This document shows positions 20,084 through 32,757 of a DNA stretch of 64,000 nt, piece by piece (the first letter of the stretch is position 1; every line of letters starts with the position of its first letter). The notes under the pieces are model-generated. The model saw only the letters and a list, made by a program, of their open reading frames with translations, did not search any database and was not told where the DNA came from. The DNA lies in contig JAQMWT010000454.1 of assembly GCA_029834535.1 (NCBI GenBank), forward strand, positions 49,457 through 113,456, given 5' to 3'. The translations under genes were made by a program, and so were the position numbers. This DNA comes from Chrysophaeum taylorii. Its lineage: Eukaryota > Sar > Pelagophyceae > Pelagomonadales > Pelagomonadaceae.

Positions 20084-20649
20084 TGGTACCAGGTGTCAGC
20101 GTTCGTTCGTTTCGATCGAACCTGCGCTTGATCAACTTCACGGCGACTCCTCCTCATCGGCTTCAGTTCATTGCTACGTGTTCGGTTCGTTGTCGTCTAT
20201 CATGTCCTCGATCGAAATTATAAGGATAGCAAGCTTTCGCACAAACTTGATGCCTCCAGCGGTGCGCGACATCTTTTCCACCACTGGCCACGTCGTCTTG
20301 CGAACATGATCTTTTCTACCGGCGATCACATTATCTCGACCAACGATTGGCTTGGACTAGCATCTCAGCATCTCGCTCCTCTGAAGGCGAATTTCGCGTC
20401 AAGCAACAACGTTGATATCCATGACAACCGCGACATGAACTTCACGCGACTTTACAAGCGCATTACCGATGTCTACATGGGCCGTGGGGATCGCGTAGCG
20501 AACTTCCTCAACAAGTTCATCATCATCATCGGAGTATACAAGTTGCTCGGCATTGTACCTATCACCGGAGTATACAAGTTGCTCGGCATTGTACCTGATC
20601 CGACACACCCTCGAGTGGGTCCTCGCATTTGACTCTACGTGCATCGTGC

Positions 20650-22560
20650 TTCTAGACTTACTAGCTTTCTTTTATCGTGGTCTCGCGTTTCGTACCGATG
20701 AATGTGGTTGTACTACCCTTGAGAAGTTCAACAACAACCAATTTCGATGGCATGCACAACCACTTCCGCCGCGCTATCCGCCGCGTCGTCAGCCAAAACC
20801 CCGACTTCAGACTCTTCCAACTGACCTACCCTATACGCTCCCCTTTCCCACCAACCTGGCTCTACTCGATTCCGACGCACTACCTACCCGATGTCCTTTT
20901 TTGGCGGCTGCTGCAAGGATCATCACTTTAAGGGGGACTGCCGCAAGTTTCAAAGTTCCTAGCTATTCCACGACAACGCCCTACCCACCATCGCCGTTCT
21001 TCTCAACAGCGCAACACTTCCAATGACTCCAAAAACACCCAACAACACCAACCCAAACCCACCACCACTAACACTACCTTTTCTGCTCCTATGCCTACTC
21101 CCACCTTGACTGATGATTCTAGTTCCACTCCGCCGCTTTTCTTAATACCACCACCTATTACACCCCCCCTTCACCGTCTCAAACGGCCACACCCACCGTC
21201 TCACACACACTTCCCGATTCTCTATCTTATCATCTTTGCACTTTTGTCTTTTCACCTCGTCGTTGCTCCACCCCTCGTTCTGTATTTCGCCTATTCGTTG
21301 CTCCACTCCCCGTTCTGCATTTTCAGCTATTCGTCGATCCACTCCTCTCGTTGTGCATTTTCAGCTATTCGTCGATCCACTCCTCTCGTTGTGCATTTTC
21401 ACCTATTCGTTGATCCACTCCTCTCGTTGTGCTTGTCGGTTTTGGTAAAACCAGCGAATCACGTTCCATCGCGCATTTCACCTGCCACAACCAAGCTGTG
21501 CCTGTCAATTTTTCGCGTGCGCAGTTTTCGTGCTTCCTATGTGGTTGGACCGCTCATCTTCGGGATCCTGGACAGACGCTTCTTTGGTGTGTGATTTGTG
21601 GTTCTCCTTCACGCACTTTTTCGCCGCTTTTCTGACCTTTAAAATTCGGTTTTGCTATCGACGTGAATTCCGTGCTCAGCACCCGCGACGCTATCTGCAA
21701 TGTTCTTACGTGCCACTGCGACGCTATCTGCAAGCTATCTGCAACGTTCTTACGTGCCACAACTGTTTTGCCACTGTCGCCAACTTCTACCGCAGCCTAT
21801 TCGAGTATGACGAGCGAAGCTCGCCGCTTGCTCCTCCAACGTTGGCCCATATGGCAATTTCGTTCTTGCGAATGCGAAAACGGGCCACTTTCTTATCTGC
21901 CACAGCAGGCTGGCATACAGCAGCCTGGTCTACCCGTGTTCGTTCCTTACACCGCTGGCGCGTCCGAAGTCTTCCATCTTCGCGTACAGGACGCGGTCGT
22001 GCCCATGGCAACTTGCTCGCGCCACAACAACCAAACACCCAAAGTTCGCATCAACCCTGTTTACGCCTGTTTTTTTTTTTGCTTCAGTCGCCTCCGACCA
22101 TCGTCATAACCTGGTCACCGTACAACATATCTGCCCAAAGGCAACGTTCTCATCAGACGTCTGGTACACCGCCATCATATGTACCAGCCTGTGTTTCCGC
22201 TATCTTTGCCCCGCTGCGATCCTCAGTGGCAACAATCGTCTAACGCACGTCATCCCAGGCACTTTTGTCGCTATTGTTCTTCAGACCTCGATTTTGCTGA
22301 CAGTTTCACTTACCCGATTTCCTGCAATGTCAACCACCGAAGGCACTTCAACGTTGTTCTGACTTTCTCGAATCACGCTTCCAAGCTCTCGTCTATTGCT
22401 GCCCCATTGTCACCTGTTCCTGCTGTTGCCCGATTGTCACCTGTTCTTCTTCCGCTGTTGCCCCCTTGTCCGCTGTTGCCCCCCCCTTGCCCCTTGTTTG
22501 ATGAGAATGCGCCGGTTTCACTGGGACTGATCACCCCATCACGTGAACCGACCATTCTAC
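20650..22560 (+). pseudogene. Foreign gag/integrase-like interior of copia A
   Basis: This segment does not match the equivalent interval of elements B and C. One frame at about 20900 reads CPFFGGCCKDHHFKGDCRKF, which contains a CX2C-like, H, C zinc-knuckle pattern following a Pro-rich linker. Downstream there are tandem near-repeats of a ~40 bp block at 21290-21440. No intact protease or integrase motif was found. It may come from another copia lineage by template switching or nested insertion. Confidence 0.4.
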
Positions 22561-22837
22561 GAGCTCGAGAGAAAACAACAGAGAGTGCAAAAGAGCACCA
22601 AAGAGAGAAAACAACAGAAAGTGCAAAAGAGAGAAAACAACAGAAAGTGCGAAACAAAGTCGTGCCAAACGGGGCCGACCGCGCAAAGTCGACCAACGCG
22701 CGTTACAACAACCAACAAACTTTTTTACGGGCCATTCTGTTTCATCCTGTCACAATGTCGATACGGGCCATTTTGTTTCCTCCTGTCACGATGTTGATTC
22801 TGTTCCCTCTGTCGCTTCTGTTTCCTCCTGTAACTCT

Positions 22838-24582
22838 TTGTATGTCTCTTCTGTTAGCTTTCGTTTGTTAGTTCATTATGTCTTCCTTCCCCGTTGTTTA
22901 GCTAACACCCTTGTTGATCCCCATGCACACGTTTATTACTCTGCTTCCGAGGAAATCTCTCAGTATTACCTTGACGAAACTATTACTTCCACCCATTTAC
23001 GTGAAGCTTTAGCTCCGACCAATCCTGAGCGTCCTGGCTGGTTGCAAGCCATCGCTAAAGAATACAGCTCCCTTGGTCAGCTTGGTTGCTGGGATGTTAT
23101 TCGCCTTCCTTCGATGATGATGATGTTTCTGGCAACATTTGTACCCTCAAGTGGATCCTCCGCAAGAAGTATGACTCTGGCCGCTTCAAATCGTACAAGG
23201 CTCGCCTCGTTGTCCGCGGTTACACGCAGGTTCACGGCATTGCTTACCACGACAGTGCCGTCCTGTAGATGTCATCTCTGCTTTCATACAAGCCCCTGTC
23301 TGGCGTTGCTGTTCATGACTGGGATTTACACAAGTTGGATGTCAGCTCCACTTTTATTCAAGCTCCCATTGACGAAGACATCTATGTCTGGCCACACGAA
23401 GGATATGCTCCTCGCCAACCCACCGATGGTTTCAAAATCATTTACACGCTCCGTCGCTCTTGGTATGGTTGCAAACAAGCTTGTCGTAATTGGTGGCTTT
23501 ATTTGGCACGCTTTCTCGTCAATGACTGTGGCTTCGTCCGCGGATCTGGTGACACTTGCCATTACAAGCTCGTGCTCAATTCTACCGTCCTTCTACGTCT
23601 CGTTCTGGTCGTTGATGATCTTCTTGTGGCGCACCCTCGTCATTGCATTGGCCATTACCAAGCCTTTTTTTTTTCCTCCGTTTCCGCGCTTTCACTGACG
23701 TCAATGAACTTGATCTCACCTCTTACGTTGGTCTTCGCATTACGCGTGATCTCCCTCGGAGAACCCTCACTCTTGACCAATCCCATGCTATCCGTGAAAT
23801 CCTTACCGAACATCGCTTCATCAACAGTAAACCCGAACTCACTCCCGCTCCCAAAGGTCTTCATCTTTCTGCGGCTGACTGTCCTACTCCTGGTTCTCCA
23901 GATCACATTTTCATGGCACGCATCCCTTTTCGCCGTATTGTTGGCTGTGTCCTCTTCATCTCCATCATGACTCGCCCTGATATCACTTGGTCCGTCAATC
24001 AGTGTGCGCGTTTTCCCCACAATCCTGGTAAACCCCACTGGCACGCTTTATCCCACACTCTTCGTTACCTCAATGGTTCTCACGATCTTGCCCTTATTCT
24101 TGGTCGCGATTCTACCCTTCGTCTCTCTGGTTATTCCGACTCCAGCTGGGCCGACGACCCTGATGACCGCCACTCCACAACTGTTTCTTTGTTTTCTCCT
24201 TTCTGGCTCTAAGATAGCCTACTGCTCCCGCTCGCAGTACTTACTTGCTCGCTCTTCTTTTGAAGCTGAATTGCTCGCTCTTGACGCCGCTACTGCTGAG
24301 CTCTCTTGGCTTCTCAAACTTTTTGATGACTTAGATCTCCCTCGTCACACCGTCCCAATGTATGTCGATAATAGCACCACCGTCACCCAAGTCCGTCTCC
24401 AATGTCTCACACGGCGCACCCGCCATCTTGACATTTGCTTTTACAGCACCGCCGAATATCATCGCAGCCACATCATTAATCTCCAACAAATTACTCGTCT
24501 TGACACCCTTAGCGATATTTTCACCCGCCGTACGGAAGCTCCTTCCTTCCTCCGGCTTCGTGCTCGTTACCTCACTTCGTGA
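22838..24582 (+). pseudogene. Copia A pol remnant (RT and RNase H)
   Basis: Frame-broken homologue of element B. It keeps LANTLVDPHAHVYYSASEE, PERPGWLQAIAKEYSSLGQL, DIYVWPHEGYAPRQPTDGFK, VVDDLLVAH (RT active-site Asp pair), and RNase H pieces SGYSDSSWADDPDDRHSTT and SSFEAELLALDAATAELSWL. At the position where element B has TGA, this copy has TGG (Trp), which shows the ancestral codon. The catalytic segments are spread over three frames. Confidence 0.8.
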
Positions 24583-24762
24583 TCTTCGCCCTGATCTCTG
24601 TTGTCTCTTTTTGCCACAATGCCCTTCCTGACGTCTTCCTTCAAGCTTCTCCTCTGTGAGGATCTCACTTACCCCTTTTTCCTTTTCTTTCTTTTTCCAG
24701 CACCTGTGTGAGGACCTCACTTACCCCATTTTTTTCCTTTTCTTTCTTTTCCAGCACCCAGG

Positions 24763-24858
24763 TGTGAGAAAGCTATGACACTTACCCCTGCACCACGTAT
24801 CCAGTATCCCTACGTCATTCTCTTATCGCTAGTCTAACGCCTCATTCCATTCGTAACA
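24763..24858 (+). repeat. Copia A 3' LTR
   Basis: 96 bp, TGTGAGAAAGC...CGTAACA. Preceded by two copies of a ~58-bp subterminal repeat (gtgaggacctcacttacccc, a pyrimidine tract, then ccagcacc). Confidence 0.85.
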
Positions 24859-24898
24859 ACGGGGGTCACGCTTCTTAGGGCTTACTACCCTATCGCGT

Positions 24899-24905
24899 AT
24901 TTTCT

Positions 24906-24946
<41 letters not shown>

Positions 24947-25008
24947 TCTTTCTCTTTCTCTTTCTTTCTTTCTTTCTTTCTTTCTTCTCTTTCTTTCTTT
25001 CTTTCTTC

Positions 25009-25048
<40 letters not shown>

Positions 25049-25160
25049 TATTTCTCTTTTTCTTTCTTTCTCTCTTCTCTTTTTCTTTCTTTCTTTCTTT
25101 CTCTCTTTCTTCTCTTTCTCTTTCTTTCTTTCTTTCTTTCTTTCTTTTTCTTTCTTTCTA
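24899..25160. repeat. TTTC microsatellite
   Basis: About 260 bp of (tttc)n with ttctc interruptions, directly after a short spacer from copia A. Confidence 0.95.
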
Positions 25161-27909
25161 GAGAGTTGCCTCTCCGGCCGGGTCCGTTGTTGTTGCGCGG
25201 TCTTAGGCGCGACTACACACCATTCCGCGAGCTAGAAGAAGAGGCGCGTGGTGGTGGTGATAATACGCAACGCCAAACTTTGGCCTACATTTGAAGATGA
25301 ACCGTCATCTTCTTCTTCCACTTGATGAGAGACTGGTGTTATGACTCCAGTACTAGATCACCATGAAGACGTCTTCAAGCTTACCAGTCTGTCGATGAGG
25401 GATATTATCTTCTTCAAACTTAGGTCCCAGAATTATTATAACTGGGCAACCAGCTGCGTAAGCTCGCAGAATATTACAACGGGCAACTAATTGTCTTGGA
25501 AGGTCTGGCGTTCAGAGACACACGATCGATCGATCGATCGATCGTCTAAAAGCGCGAGATTCTTGGCATTTTGCACACAGCGTCTCTCTCTCTCTCTCTC
25601 TCTCTAATTGTTCAAGCTTAGCGGCGAGCTGAGCAATAGTTTCGTGTGCGGAAGTTAAGTGCTCTTGCGTAACAGAGAGCTGATCAGAGACAGTTCCAAA
25701 ATCATCCTTGTTTCGAGAGCCTGCACTTTAGGCGTGTTGTCAAAAAAACTTCGTCGGATTAGCTGTCTTAGCAGGAGTAGTCATCACCTGTGTGTGTGTG
25801 TGTGCTGATTTATTATGTTGGGAGTGCATTAGTGTCAGAATTTTTCTGAAGATAATAATCCACAGAAATGTTCCAGAAAGGCGGGAGCAGAAGACACCAC
25901 GTTGTAGACTTGGTGCGGCATGTGTGTTCCTTTTGTGATCATCGAGAATTAAGGTGGGTGTAGACAAGAAGTTCCATCATCGGAATTAACAACGTCTGTG
26001 GATGGATCCACACGAGGTGTACCAGAATCTTCCTGTAGACACTTAGTACAGCACATTGGGAGTTGTGCCCACCCATAAAAGAAAAGTGAATAGCCCGAAT
26101 TCAGGTATTCTTCGGTAAAAATGCTGGACTAACTTAAAAACCAGTACAGAAGAGTGTGAAGACATAAAATGCACATACGGGTCGGGAGGGCAAGTGTCGG
26201 GTACCACCCCGTACTGTGTGAAGGGTTATTTGTGGCTCAAATCGACAACGCCATCGCTCACTTGAGAACAACAGGTAGCAAGAGAGATGCCTGAAAGATT
26301 GAATTGTTGCTTCCGACATGTCACATCTCCAGTCTCATGTAGTGAAACGAATTCAACATGATTGATTGCGCGCGCTTTGTTCGGGTCGTAGAGTTTATTA
26401 TTTTTCGTTATGGCTGGCGAGGCCGCAAGAGCCGGGTTTCTTAACCGATTCGTGGTTACGTGTACACGAAGGTGGTGGCATTTGATACGAGTTAAATCAA
26501 AGACGGAGGCTACTGGCGCTCTGCCATCAAAGGCAAGTTCGCGAGGATAGGTGGCATTTAAGGTGCGCACACCTATCTTAAAGCGATCGTTTAATTAATC
26601 ACGGGGCGAACCGCACAAACATCATTGTCATAGCACGCAGGGACCAACTGTGATACTTTATGATCAGCAAGATGTGGGAACGCGTCAGCGGTGAAATGCC
26701 AGGTCTGGTACTCAGGAAGGAAGGCAATTCATCAACCGATGCTCGGACTGAGCGAAGACGGCTTCTAGGGGTGGCGCGCTAAAGTTTCGTACTGGGGTGG
26801 CGGTCTGCGACCCCCCCAGCGCTAGAATTTCAAGCTGGGGGACTACTACACTAGGAGCGCGCACCTACGCCCCTGTCTCTAGCCTCAGGGTGAACCTCCC
26901 TTGCTTGCCAGGCGCCCCGGTCTTCAGAGAGCTACCATTCTACGGACCGCCGCCGCCGCCGCCGCTAACTGAGGCTCGGCGGCTCTGTCGCGCCTCCGAG
27001 AGCCTCGCGCACTTCTCGGGCACGGGCATTGAAGGCGCGGAGCAGAGGGAGCCCCTCTGCAGAGAGATCAGTGTGCCGTAGCCAAACGCGTGACTCCGAG
27101 CCGTAGTAGTACTCGACGACGACGATGTACTGAATGCGACCTGTTTTCGGATCGGACTGCCTAGTTTCTTCAGTTTCCGGGATGCGAAGGTCTGGGGGCT
27201 TCCTCGCGGTTCCCGTCCGCACGCCAAACCCTAACCCTCCAGCCCCAAATGCTGTAGCTTGACGAGTAGACTACTGCAGGGCTTGGCGAACACGAAAAGA
27301 AAGCCCAACAAGAAAGCTTAGCGCTGGGGGGTCGGTATCCCCTCCCCTAGGCCTCCCCCATAGCGCGGAGGGATCGGTGCCCCCCCTAGGCTAGGACGAC
27401 GACCGGGGCACCGCAGCACCTGAGTCGTGGCTCTACGAGGTAGGCTACAGTAGTTTGGCAGGGAAATTGGGTTTTTTTCGATGGGGGATGTTTGGCGACG
27501 CTGAATGGGTCGTCGCAAGGAGCGTGGCGGCCTCGTGGTAGAAAAAATGTGGCAAAAACTCAAACATGGCGTAACCGTAGCATCTGCTTCTCGCAGAGAA
27601 TTCTTCCTTCCGGCTCTACGATTGGAAGCGGTTCTCGTTATTGAGGAAAAAAAACTCCGCAGCAAAGTGTGCCTCGAATTTGATAATGTTACCTCCGGTG
27701 ATGTATGTGACTCCTTTCGGAGCGCTCATCAGTGAGGGTCTTAGTGATTACCTCTAGGATATAGGCTCGGCCTCGCAAGTTCTCACTATGTCCACCACCA
27801 CCCATCGTTCAGACGACGGCACATCCAATCTGTTAACGTTGATTGTAATGTATTGCGAAAGCGGCGAGGTGCATCGTGCGTCCAGGTGGACGGACATGCA
27901 TACCTTGTG
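25161..27909. other. No gene assigned; simple repeats
   Basis: Contains (gatc)n at about 25526-25547, (ct)n at about 25583-25605 and (gt)n at about 25790-25803. Small frames occur, for example a minus-strand piece at 27222-26965 with RIQYIVVVEYYYGSESRVWL then RHTDLSAEGLPLLRAF, faintly chromodomain-like, and a plus-strand 76-codon frame at 27505-27735. None is long or recognisable enough to call. Confidence 0.4.
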
Positions 27910-27927
27910 AAGCCGTGTTCACGGCTT
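27910..27927. repeat. Perfect hairpin
   Basis: AAGCCGTG, two-base loop, CACGGCTT: an 8-bp perfect stem, followed about 48 bp later by a second hairpin. Confidence 0.5.
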
Positions 27928-27974
27928 GATTCTTTAGGTTGATGGTTCTTTTCTTAGTAGTGTCAAAGAAGTGA

Positions 27975-27994
27975 CCGCGATCTTTGGATCGCGG
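27975..27994. repeat. Perfect hairpin with TTTG loop
   Basis: CCGCGATC TTTG GATCGCGG: an 8-bp perfect stem. No T-run follows and no gene ends nearby. Confidence 0.5.
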
Positions 27995-28689
27995 ACAAAG
28001 TTATTTATTTTCGAGAGCTACGGCAGCTAACCGACGTTGCCAACGTTTAGTAACTAGTAGTCCGCCCTCGGTCAAGTACTACCTCTTATTGAATCATTCG
28101 AGCGGACGACGGTTGCTTTTTGACGATGCCAGCTTTGGGGAGGAGCGCCAAGTCGGCACTCGTCGGCGGTGCGCGCGAGGTCGTGTCACGCGTGCTTTCG
28201 ATCAGGCCGAGAACCAAAGCGCTCGCGGGCAGCCGATTTGGCCGCGGGTAGAAGTAAAGCGTGGTCTCAAGAGGACGAACTCTAGGAGGCGGGCTGGTCG
28301 ATCAACAGCAACGTACGCGCCGATGAGATGTTGCAGGAGCACAATGGCCGTCGCCCGACATCTCGGATTAGATCGCCATCATCAAGAAGATAGATGAAAG
28401 TCCATCCGGTCTGCAAGGAGGGGGATCGAGGGTACCGTTTTTGCGCAGAATTACTCGACTGCTGGGGAGCAGCGTAGTGCAGGATCGCACCGCGTGGGAC
28501 TTCGTCAACCTCGACGCCTGGTACGAGGACGACGCACTCCGGGCTAAGTGGCGGATAACTCGCCCTCACTACTCCACGACTCCTCGAGTTCGCCATCTCA
28601 AACCCCGAATACGACGAGGCTGACACGGATGCGGTCCCCCAAAACAGTCGAAGATCCACTTCGAAACCGCTTCTTTTCGAGACCAAAAG
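27995..28689. other. No gene assigned
   Basis: Frames are open on both strands for under 200 codons and carry nothing recognisable. Probably transposon-derived, since hAT sequence follows at 28.69 kb. Confidence 0.3.
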
Positions 28690-29250
28690 TTGCGAACATG
28701 AGATCATCCGCGACTGCTTGAAGATATCGCTCTCGGTGGACGTTTTCTTCTTGAATCGTCGCACGTCGGCGGGCGGTTTGATGAGGGACTGCTTGCGTTC
28801 TCGATGAGCGCACGCCCCTCTGGCCCCGGAGGAGAACAATCTGCGCTTGAGCTCGGTGAAGGCCACCTCGCGGCGATCAGTAGAGTCTGGGTAGAACCGC
28901 TCGATATTATCTTGATGCCGTGGTCTTTCTTCCCAGTAAGTCCTGTCACGTTAAGAAGCTCATCATCGTACGTCGGCGTTGTGAACGGGCCTACCAGCCA
29001 GGCGAAGATGTGCAGCGAGTCCAGGAGACCAACCTGCGGCGATGGATAGAACGGGAGAGCGCATCCGACAACAACAACGAACTTGGTGATCGTCGCGGTG
29101 ATGCGCTGTGGACGCGCGTCGCCACAACGGTAAAAAAAGCAGCCAGCGTGTTGTGTTACCCGGACCTGCTTACTCTTACTGCAGCTCGCGGCTGGGTCGG
29201 ACTCGGCTGTTCGCTTCGAGGGGACCGATTCAGACATGGCGCACGTCACC
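28690..29250 (-). pseudogene. hAT transposase C-terminal-half relic (copy 2)
   Basis: The minus strand reads QVGLLDSLHIFAWLVGPFTT, YDDELLNV, KDHGIKII, VAFTELKRRLFSSGARGA and TARRRATIQEENVHRERYLQ. This is nearly the same as 58.15-58.49 kb, which continues into a clear hAT dimerisation motif. Here the sequence diverges before that motif. Frames are broken by indels. Confidence 0.5.
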
Positions 29251-29799
29251 AGTTCTGTGGCCCTATTCTCCATAGCGTGAGCTCAAAAAAAAAGGCCCGC
29301 GTCTTCTCGTCGTACTGTGGTGGACTTGGCGACGGCGATTTTGATCTCATCAGTAGTAAGCTTGCACCCAACAACAATATGAGGGATCCGCCGCCCAGTA
29401 CGACGCCGTCCATATGTCTGCGTCTCCTTCGAATAGGTGGTGCAGCCATGCGCCGCCGCCGCACATGAATACGTCGTTTGATTCTTCTCGGAATTCGTAG
29501 GTCCCTTGACGACGACGTAGTCGGGAAAATTGAAAAAATACAAAACGAAACAATATTAAAATAATATCGAAATATAAAACGAAATTATATTTTAGCCTTT
29601 TTATAATAATAATCGTTTTTTTAAGCTGTGCCGCCGCCCGTAGTCGGCCAGACTTTCGACCACTCTGAACTCTCTGGCTCTGGCACTCTTTCCCACTACT
29701 ACTCGAGATCAAGGCTGCAACCTCGGAAGGTACACCGACCCCGAGGCGGGCAAGATTTCCCTCATCAGACACCTCGAAAAGGAGAGTTTGTCGAAGCCC
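29251..29799. other. No gene assigned; A/T-rich tract
   Basis: 29520-29625 is strongly A/T-rich, dividing GC-rich flanks. A plus-strand piece at about 29715-29830 (GRYTDPEAGKISLIRHLEKE) looks protein-like but is unassigned. Confidence 0.3.
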
Positions 29800-30032
29800 G
29801 AGAGTTGCGAAATTCGCCCCCGGCAGCGCCGCAGAACCATCCAAGAAGAAGAAGCCCGACGATGCGGCGGATGTCACGCCCAAAACCAATGCCGACGAGG
29901 TAAGTCAAAACGCGCCGCCCGTCGGGTGCCGTTCTTAGCTCCAAACACCAGCTTGACGACAATCCTACTCTAACTTACCCCCAGGATGTCATAGCACAGC
30001 CGAGGGGTATCTTCAACGCCACCTTGAAATGA
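29800..30032 (+). CDS. Possible two-exon gene tail
   Basis: The plus strand reads AEPSKKKKPDDAADVTPKTN then ADE, followed by a consensus 5' splice site gag|gtaagt at 29899/29900. The candidate intron is 29900-29984 (85 nt, ending in a pyrimidine-rich tract plus ccag). The next exon, 29985-30032, continues in phase 0 as DVIAQPRGIFNATLK and a TGA stop. Intron length agrees with the 76-103 nt introns of the LRR gene. The 5' extent is unclear, the Lys-rich piece has no recognised domain, and the splice call is unproven. Confidence 0.3.
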
Positions 30033-30299
30033 CGGCCCCGCCGCTTGACCCCCGCTGTCTAGGGCGTCGAAAGACCAGACCTTCGGGGGGCGTCTGTCTG
30101 TACGCGCCCTTATCGTTGCCGCGGTACGTTCGCTCGTCTGATGAATAACCCCAAGGTCTTACGATAACAGCTACCTCCGCCGCCGCCGAAATAAGCACCA
30201 GAACTAACTCTTCGAGCTTTTCCGACGCGTCTTCTCGTCGTCGTCACATGGACACCATCTCGCGCGCGGGTTATCATTTTGAGCTCTTCTTGGGGAAAA
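30033..30299. other. Spacer
   Basis: GC-rich, no recognisable gene. Ends at the left TIR of the second TIR-element copy. Confidence 0.3.
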
Positions 30300-31357
30300 A
30301 AAATTCCCTTAAGGGATCATGGTTTACGTACCCAGGGATAATAAATATATTTTGGGGACGGCAGGCACTACAAGAAGTCTTCAGGTCGTGACGTCACTCC
30401 TGATGCGTGCGATGAAATAAAAAATCTGCGTTCAGCATGGCGGAGCGACCGCTGCGACCACGAGAATCGACGAGATATTTGTCGCTGCTGCTTCGAAGAT
30501 TGAAGATTGAAGATTAAAGATTGAAGATGCGATGCGATGCGATGCGATCTGGGAACGAGCGCGACGGAACGTCCTGTGTGCTCGAGATGGAGCGAATTAG
30601 CGTCGTCACGATTGGCGGCGGTCGGTCTCGACAAGGTACTCCTGCGTCGTCGCTTCACCGACGAGTGGACCGAGAAGTGCCCCGCATTCATCATCCAAGT
30701 CTCTGGTGCTCGTGGAGTCACGGTCTGGCGAAGTATGAGAAAAAAATTGCCGGCTGGATCTCGAACGGGTGCGCTCCCGGTACGCCGCGCGACAACAACG
30801 GCAACAACGAATCCTGCAACAACCTCATCATCAAGGGGGATGGCACTGCCCGCGAGGTCGTCGGCGTAGTAGGTTCCAACCTCTGGAGAAGCATCGTCCG
30901 GTACCTCGAGACTCGGAGGAGCCAAAACGATGGCTATTGTTTTGCTCAGCACCCGCAGATAGATCAACAGGCAGGGATTGGAAGAAGGAGGCACAGGAGT
31001 ACGTACATTCACACGCTGGCAAAAGCTCATGATGGCGATTTCCTCGAGAAAGTCAAGTCCGACACCTTCGTCTTATACTCTCGTGTCCGCCGGACACGAA
31101 GCAGCAGTCAAGGGGGGCATTTTTTCTGTCGAGGCGACCAAGAGCGAGCAGACCCTTCGATTTCTCCGTGACTTTCGTCGCAGAAAACGGCGGCTTGTGT
31201 CGCACCTTTTCTGGACGGGAAGTCCGTGGACACGAGGCTCTGAGCATCCTCAAAAAGGCTGGACCCGGGGAACATCAATCGCATACACACGTTCTACACT
31301 CGTGCAGCTGCTCCAAATTCAGGCACTATTATTCCAAGTGCAAGCACGCTCTCGTCA
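30300..31357. mobile_element. TIR element, second copy (right end missing)
   Basis: Starts with the same left TIR (GGTTTACGTACCCAGGGATA) and follows 1509-2515 closely, including GTGACGTCACTCCTGA, the ORF segment around RDNNGNNESCNNLIIKGDG and the caaattcaggcactattatt block. Homology is lost at about 31357 and no inverted right end was found. It has small indels, including a gatgcgatgcgatgcgat run at about 30526-30547. Confidence 0.6.
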
Positions 31358-32757
31358 ACGAGGGCGACGTCGACAAAACTCGAGCCGAATGGGCGAAATT
31401 CAGGAATCCTACCCGCCACGCGGCTGGGCATCCTGCTCTCCGGCGCTTAAGTAGTTCTCCACCCCTCCCCATCCGCTTCAAAAAAGACTCCGGCACCCCA
31501 GGATACCGATCTTTTTTTTCGTTCGGGCGTAACTCACCGCAACCCGTGCGGTTTTAATATAATATAAACAATAACGGTTTTGTGTAGAGCACGCCGCGGC
31601 CAATCTGCCTTTGAAAGAGATCTGTCTGCCCCGTGCCATTGTCGTTTGGTCAAAGAGACAAAAGATGAAAACTACCATGACGCCGACGAGATACGAGATA
31701 CGTGTTCTTCTGGAGATCTTCCTTTCCTTCGAATCGCGTCAGCCGTGCGCTAATCCTGATCTCCTTCGAATCGCGTGCCTTGCTCTCGTCGACATCGACC
31801 AAACTTTTCGCCACGCCACCTCGCGCTCAACGCGGGGTGGCAGCGATGTCCGCCTCAGCTTTCAACGCAATCGGCCAAAAAGTAAACTCAGCGGGCGACG
31901 AGACCGTCTGAACTCAGCGTGATTTTTGCGTTCGAGCGACTGCGCCTCGCCCACCTCAGCCTCCTCGCGGTCGCGTCTGCGCTGGCCAAGCACATTCCTC
32001 GCGAGACCCCGTTGAAACTTTGCGAGACCAAGCTCCACACCTTGATGATATACCCATCGACCAAACTCCACGCTCTTCGACCAAACAACACATTTTGGTG
32101 ACCAAGCTGCGGAGTTGAGTTATAATTATAAACTCCCAGGCACAAAGAGCCAGAATCGACGAGCGCAGAGAGAAACAAAGAAAACGTCAAAAGGGTGGAA
32201 GGAGGACGAGAGCATGCAAGAGAAAACGTGAGCAAAATGGAGAAGAAGAAGAAAGTTACGAGAAGGGGTGACGCGAGAAGAGTTCAAGAAGGGAAAAGGA
32301 AAGAAACAGAGAGCGTAGCGCGTGGCTCTGAAGAAAGAAGACGACGCTAAGGAGACGGTCGCAGCACGATGCCAGACCCCCTCGCAAACGTTTTTTAGGC
32401 CGCCATTTTTTGGTCCCCGGGCGGGGCAGCCAAATTTATGTGGGTAACCACACGTCATCAGCATCAACGTCATCAGCAACAACAAGGATGTTTGTCAACA
32501 ACAAACTCCGCCGGCAAACGTACTACCAAGTTATGAGCAGAGCATCGGTGACATAGGCGGATATCATACGAACGTCGCGTCCATCAATCAAGAGCAAGGG
32601 GGAACTTTGAAGAGAAGAGAGACAAGATACAATGTTGGTGACCCGACGTTCAGACAATTTGCGGTTTCAATCAATCAACGTAGTGACCCTCCACGCAGGC
32701 AAATGGCGGTCGAAGTGGTGGTTCGTGTGGAACACGCAACGACGAGGCCACTCGGAC
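31358..32757. other. No gene assigned; dispersed repeat piece
   Basis: No convincing gene. Around 32129-32165 the text actcccaggcacaaagagcc recurs at 59084-59103 (actcccaggctcaaagagcc) with similar purine-rich downstream sequence, a short dispersed repeat. Confidence 0.35.

Larger units (their letters stand above)
19985..24858 (+). mobile_element. Copia element A (decayed, chimeric)
   Basis: Bounded by two direct ~96-99 bp LTRs of the TGTGAGGAAGC...CGTAACA type. A primer-binding-site-like TGGTACCAGGTG follows the left LTR. Flanks aaggg/acggg are an imperfect 5-bp target duplication. The 5' part starts like the gag of element B (MSSIEI region at about 20201, frameshifted). From about 20590 to 22560 the interior is unlike element B, and from about 22560 on it again matches B through RT and RNase H. 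Many stops and frameshifts: non-autonomous. Confidence 0.8.
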
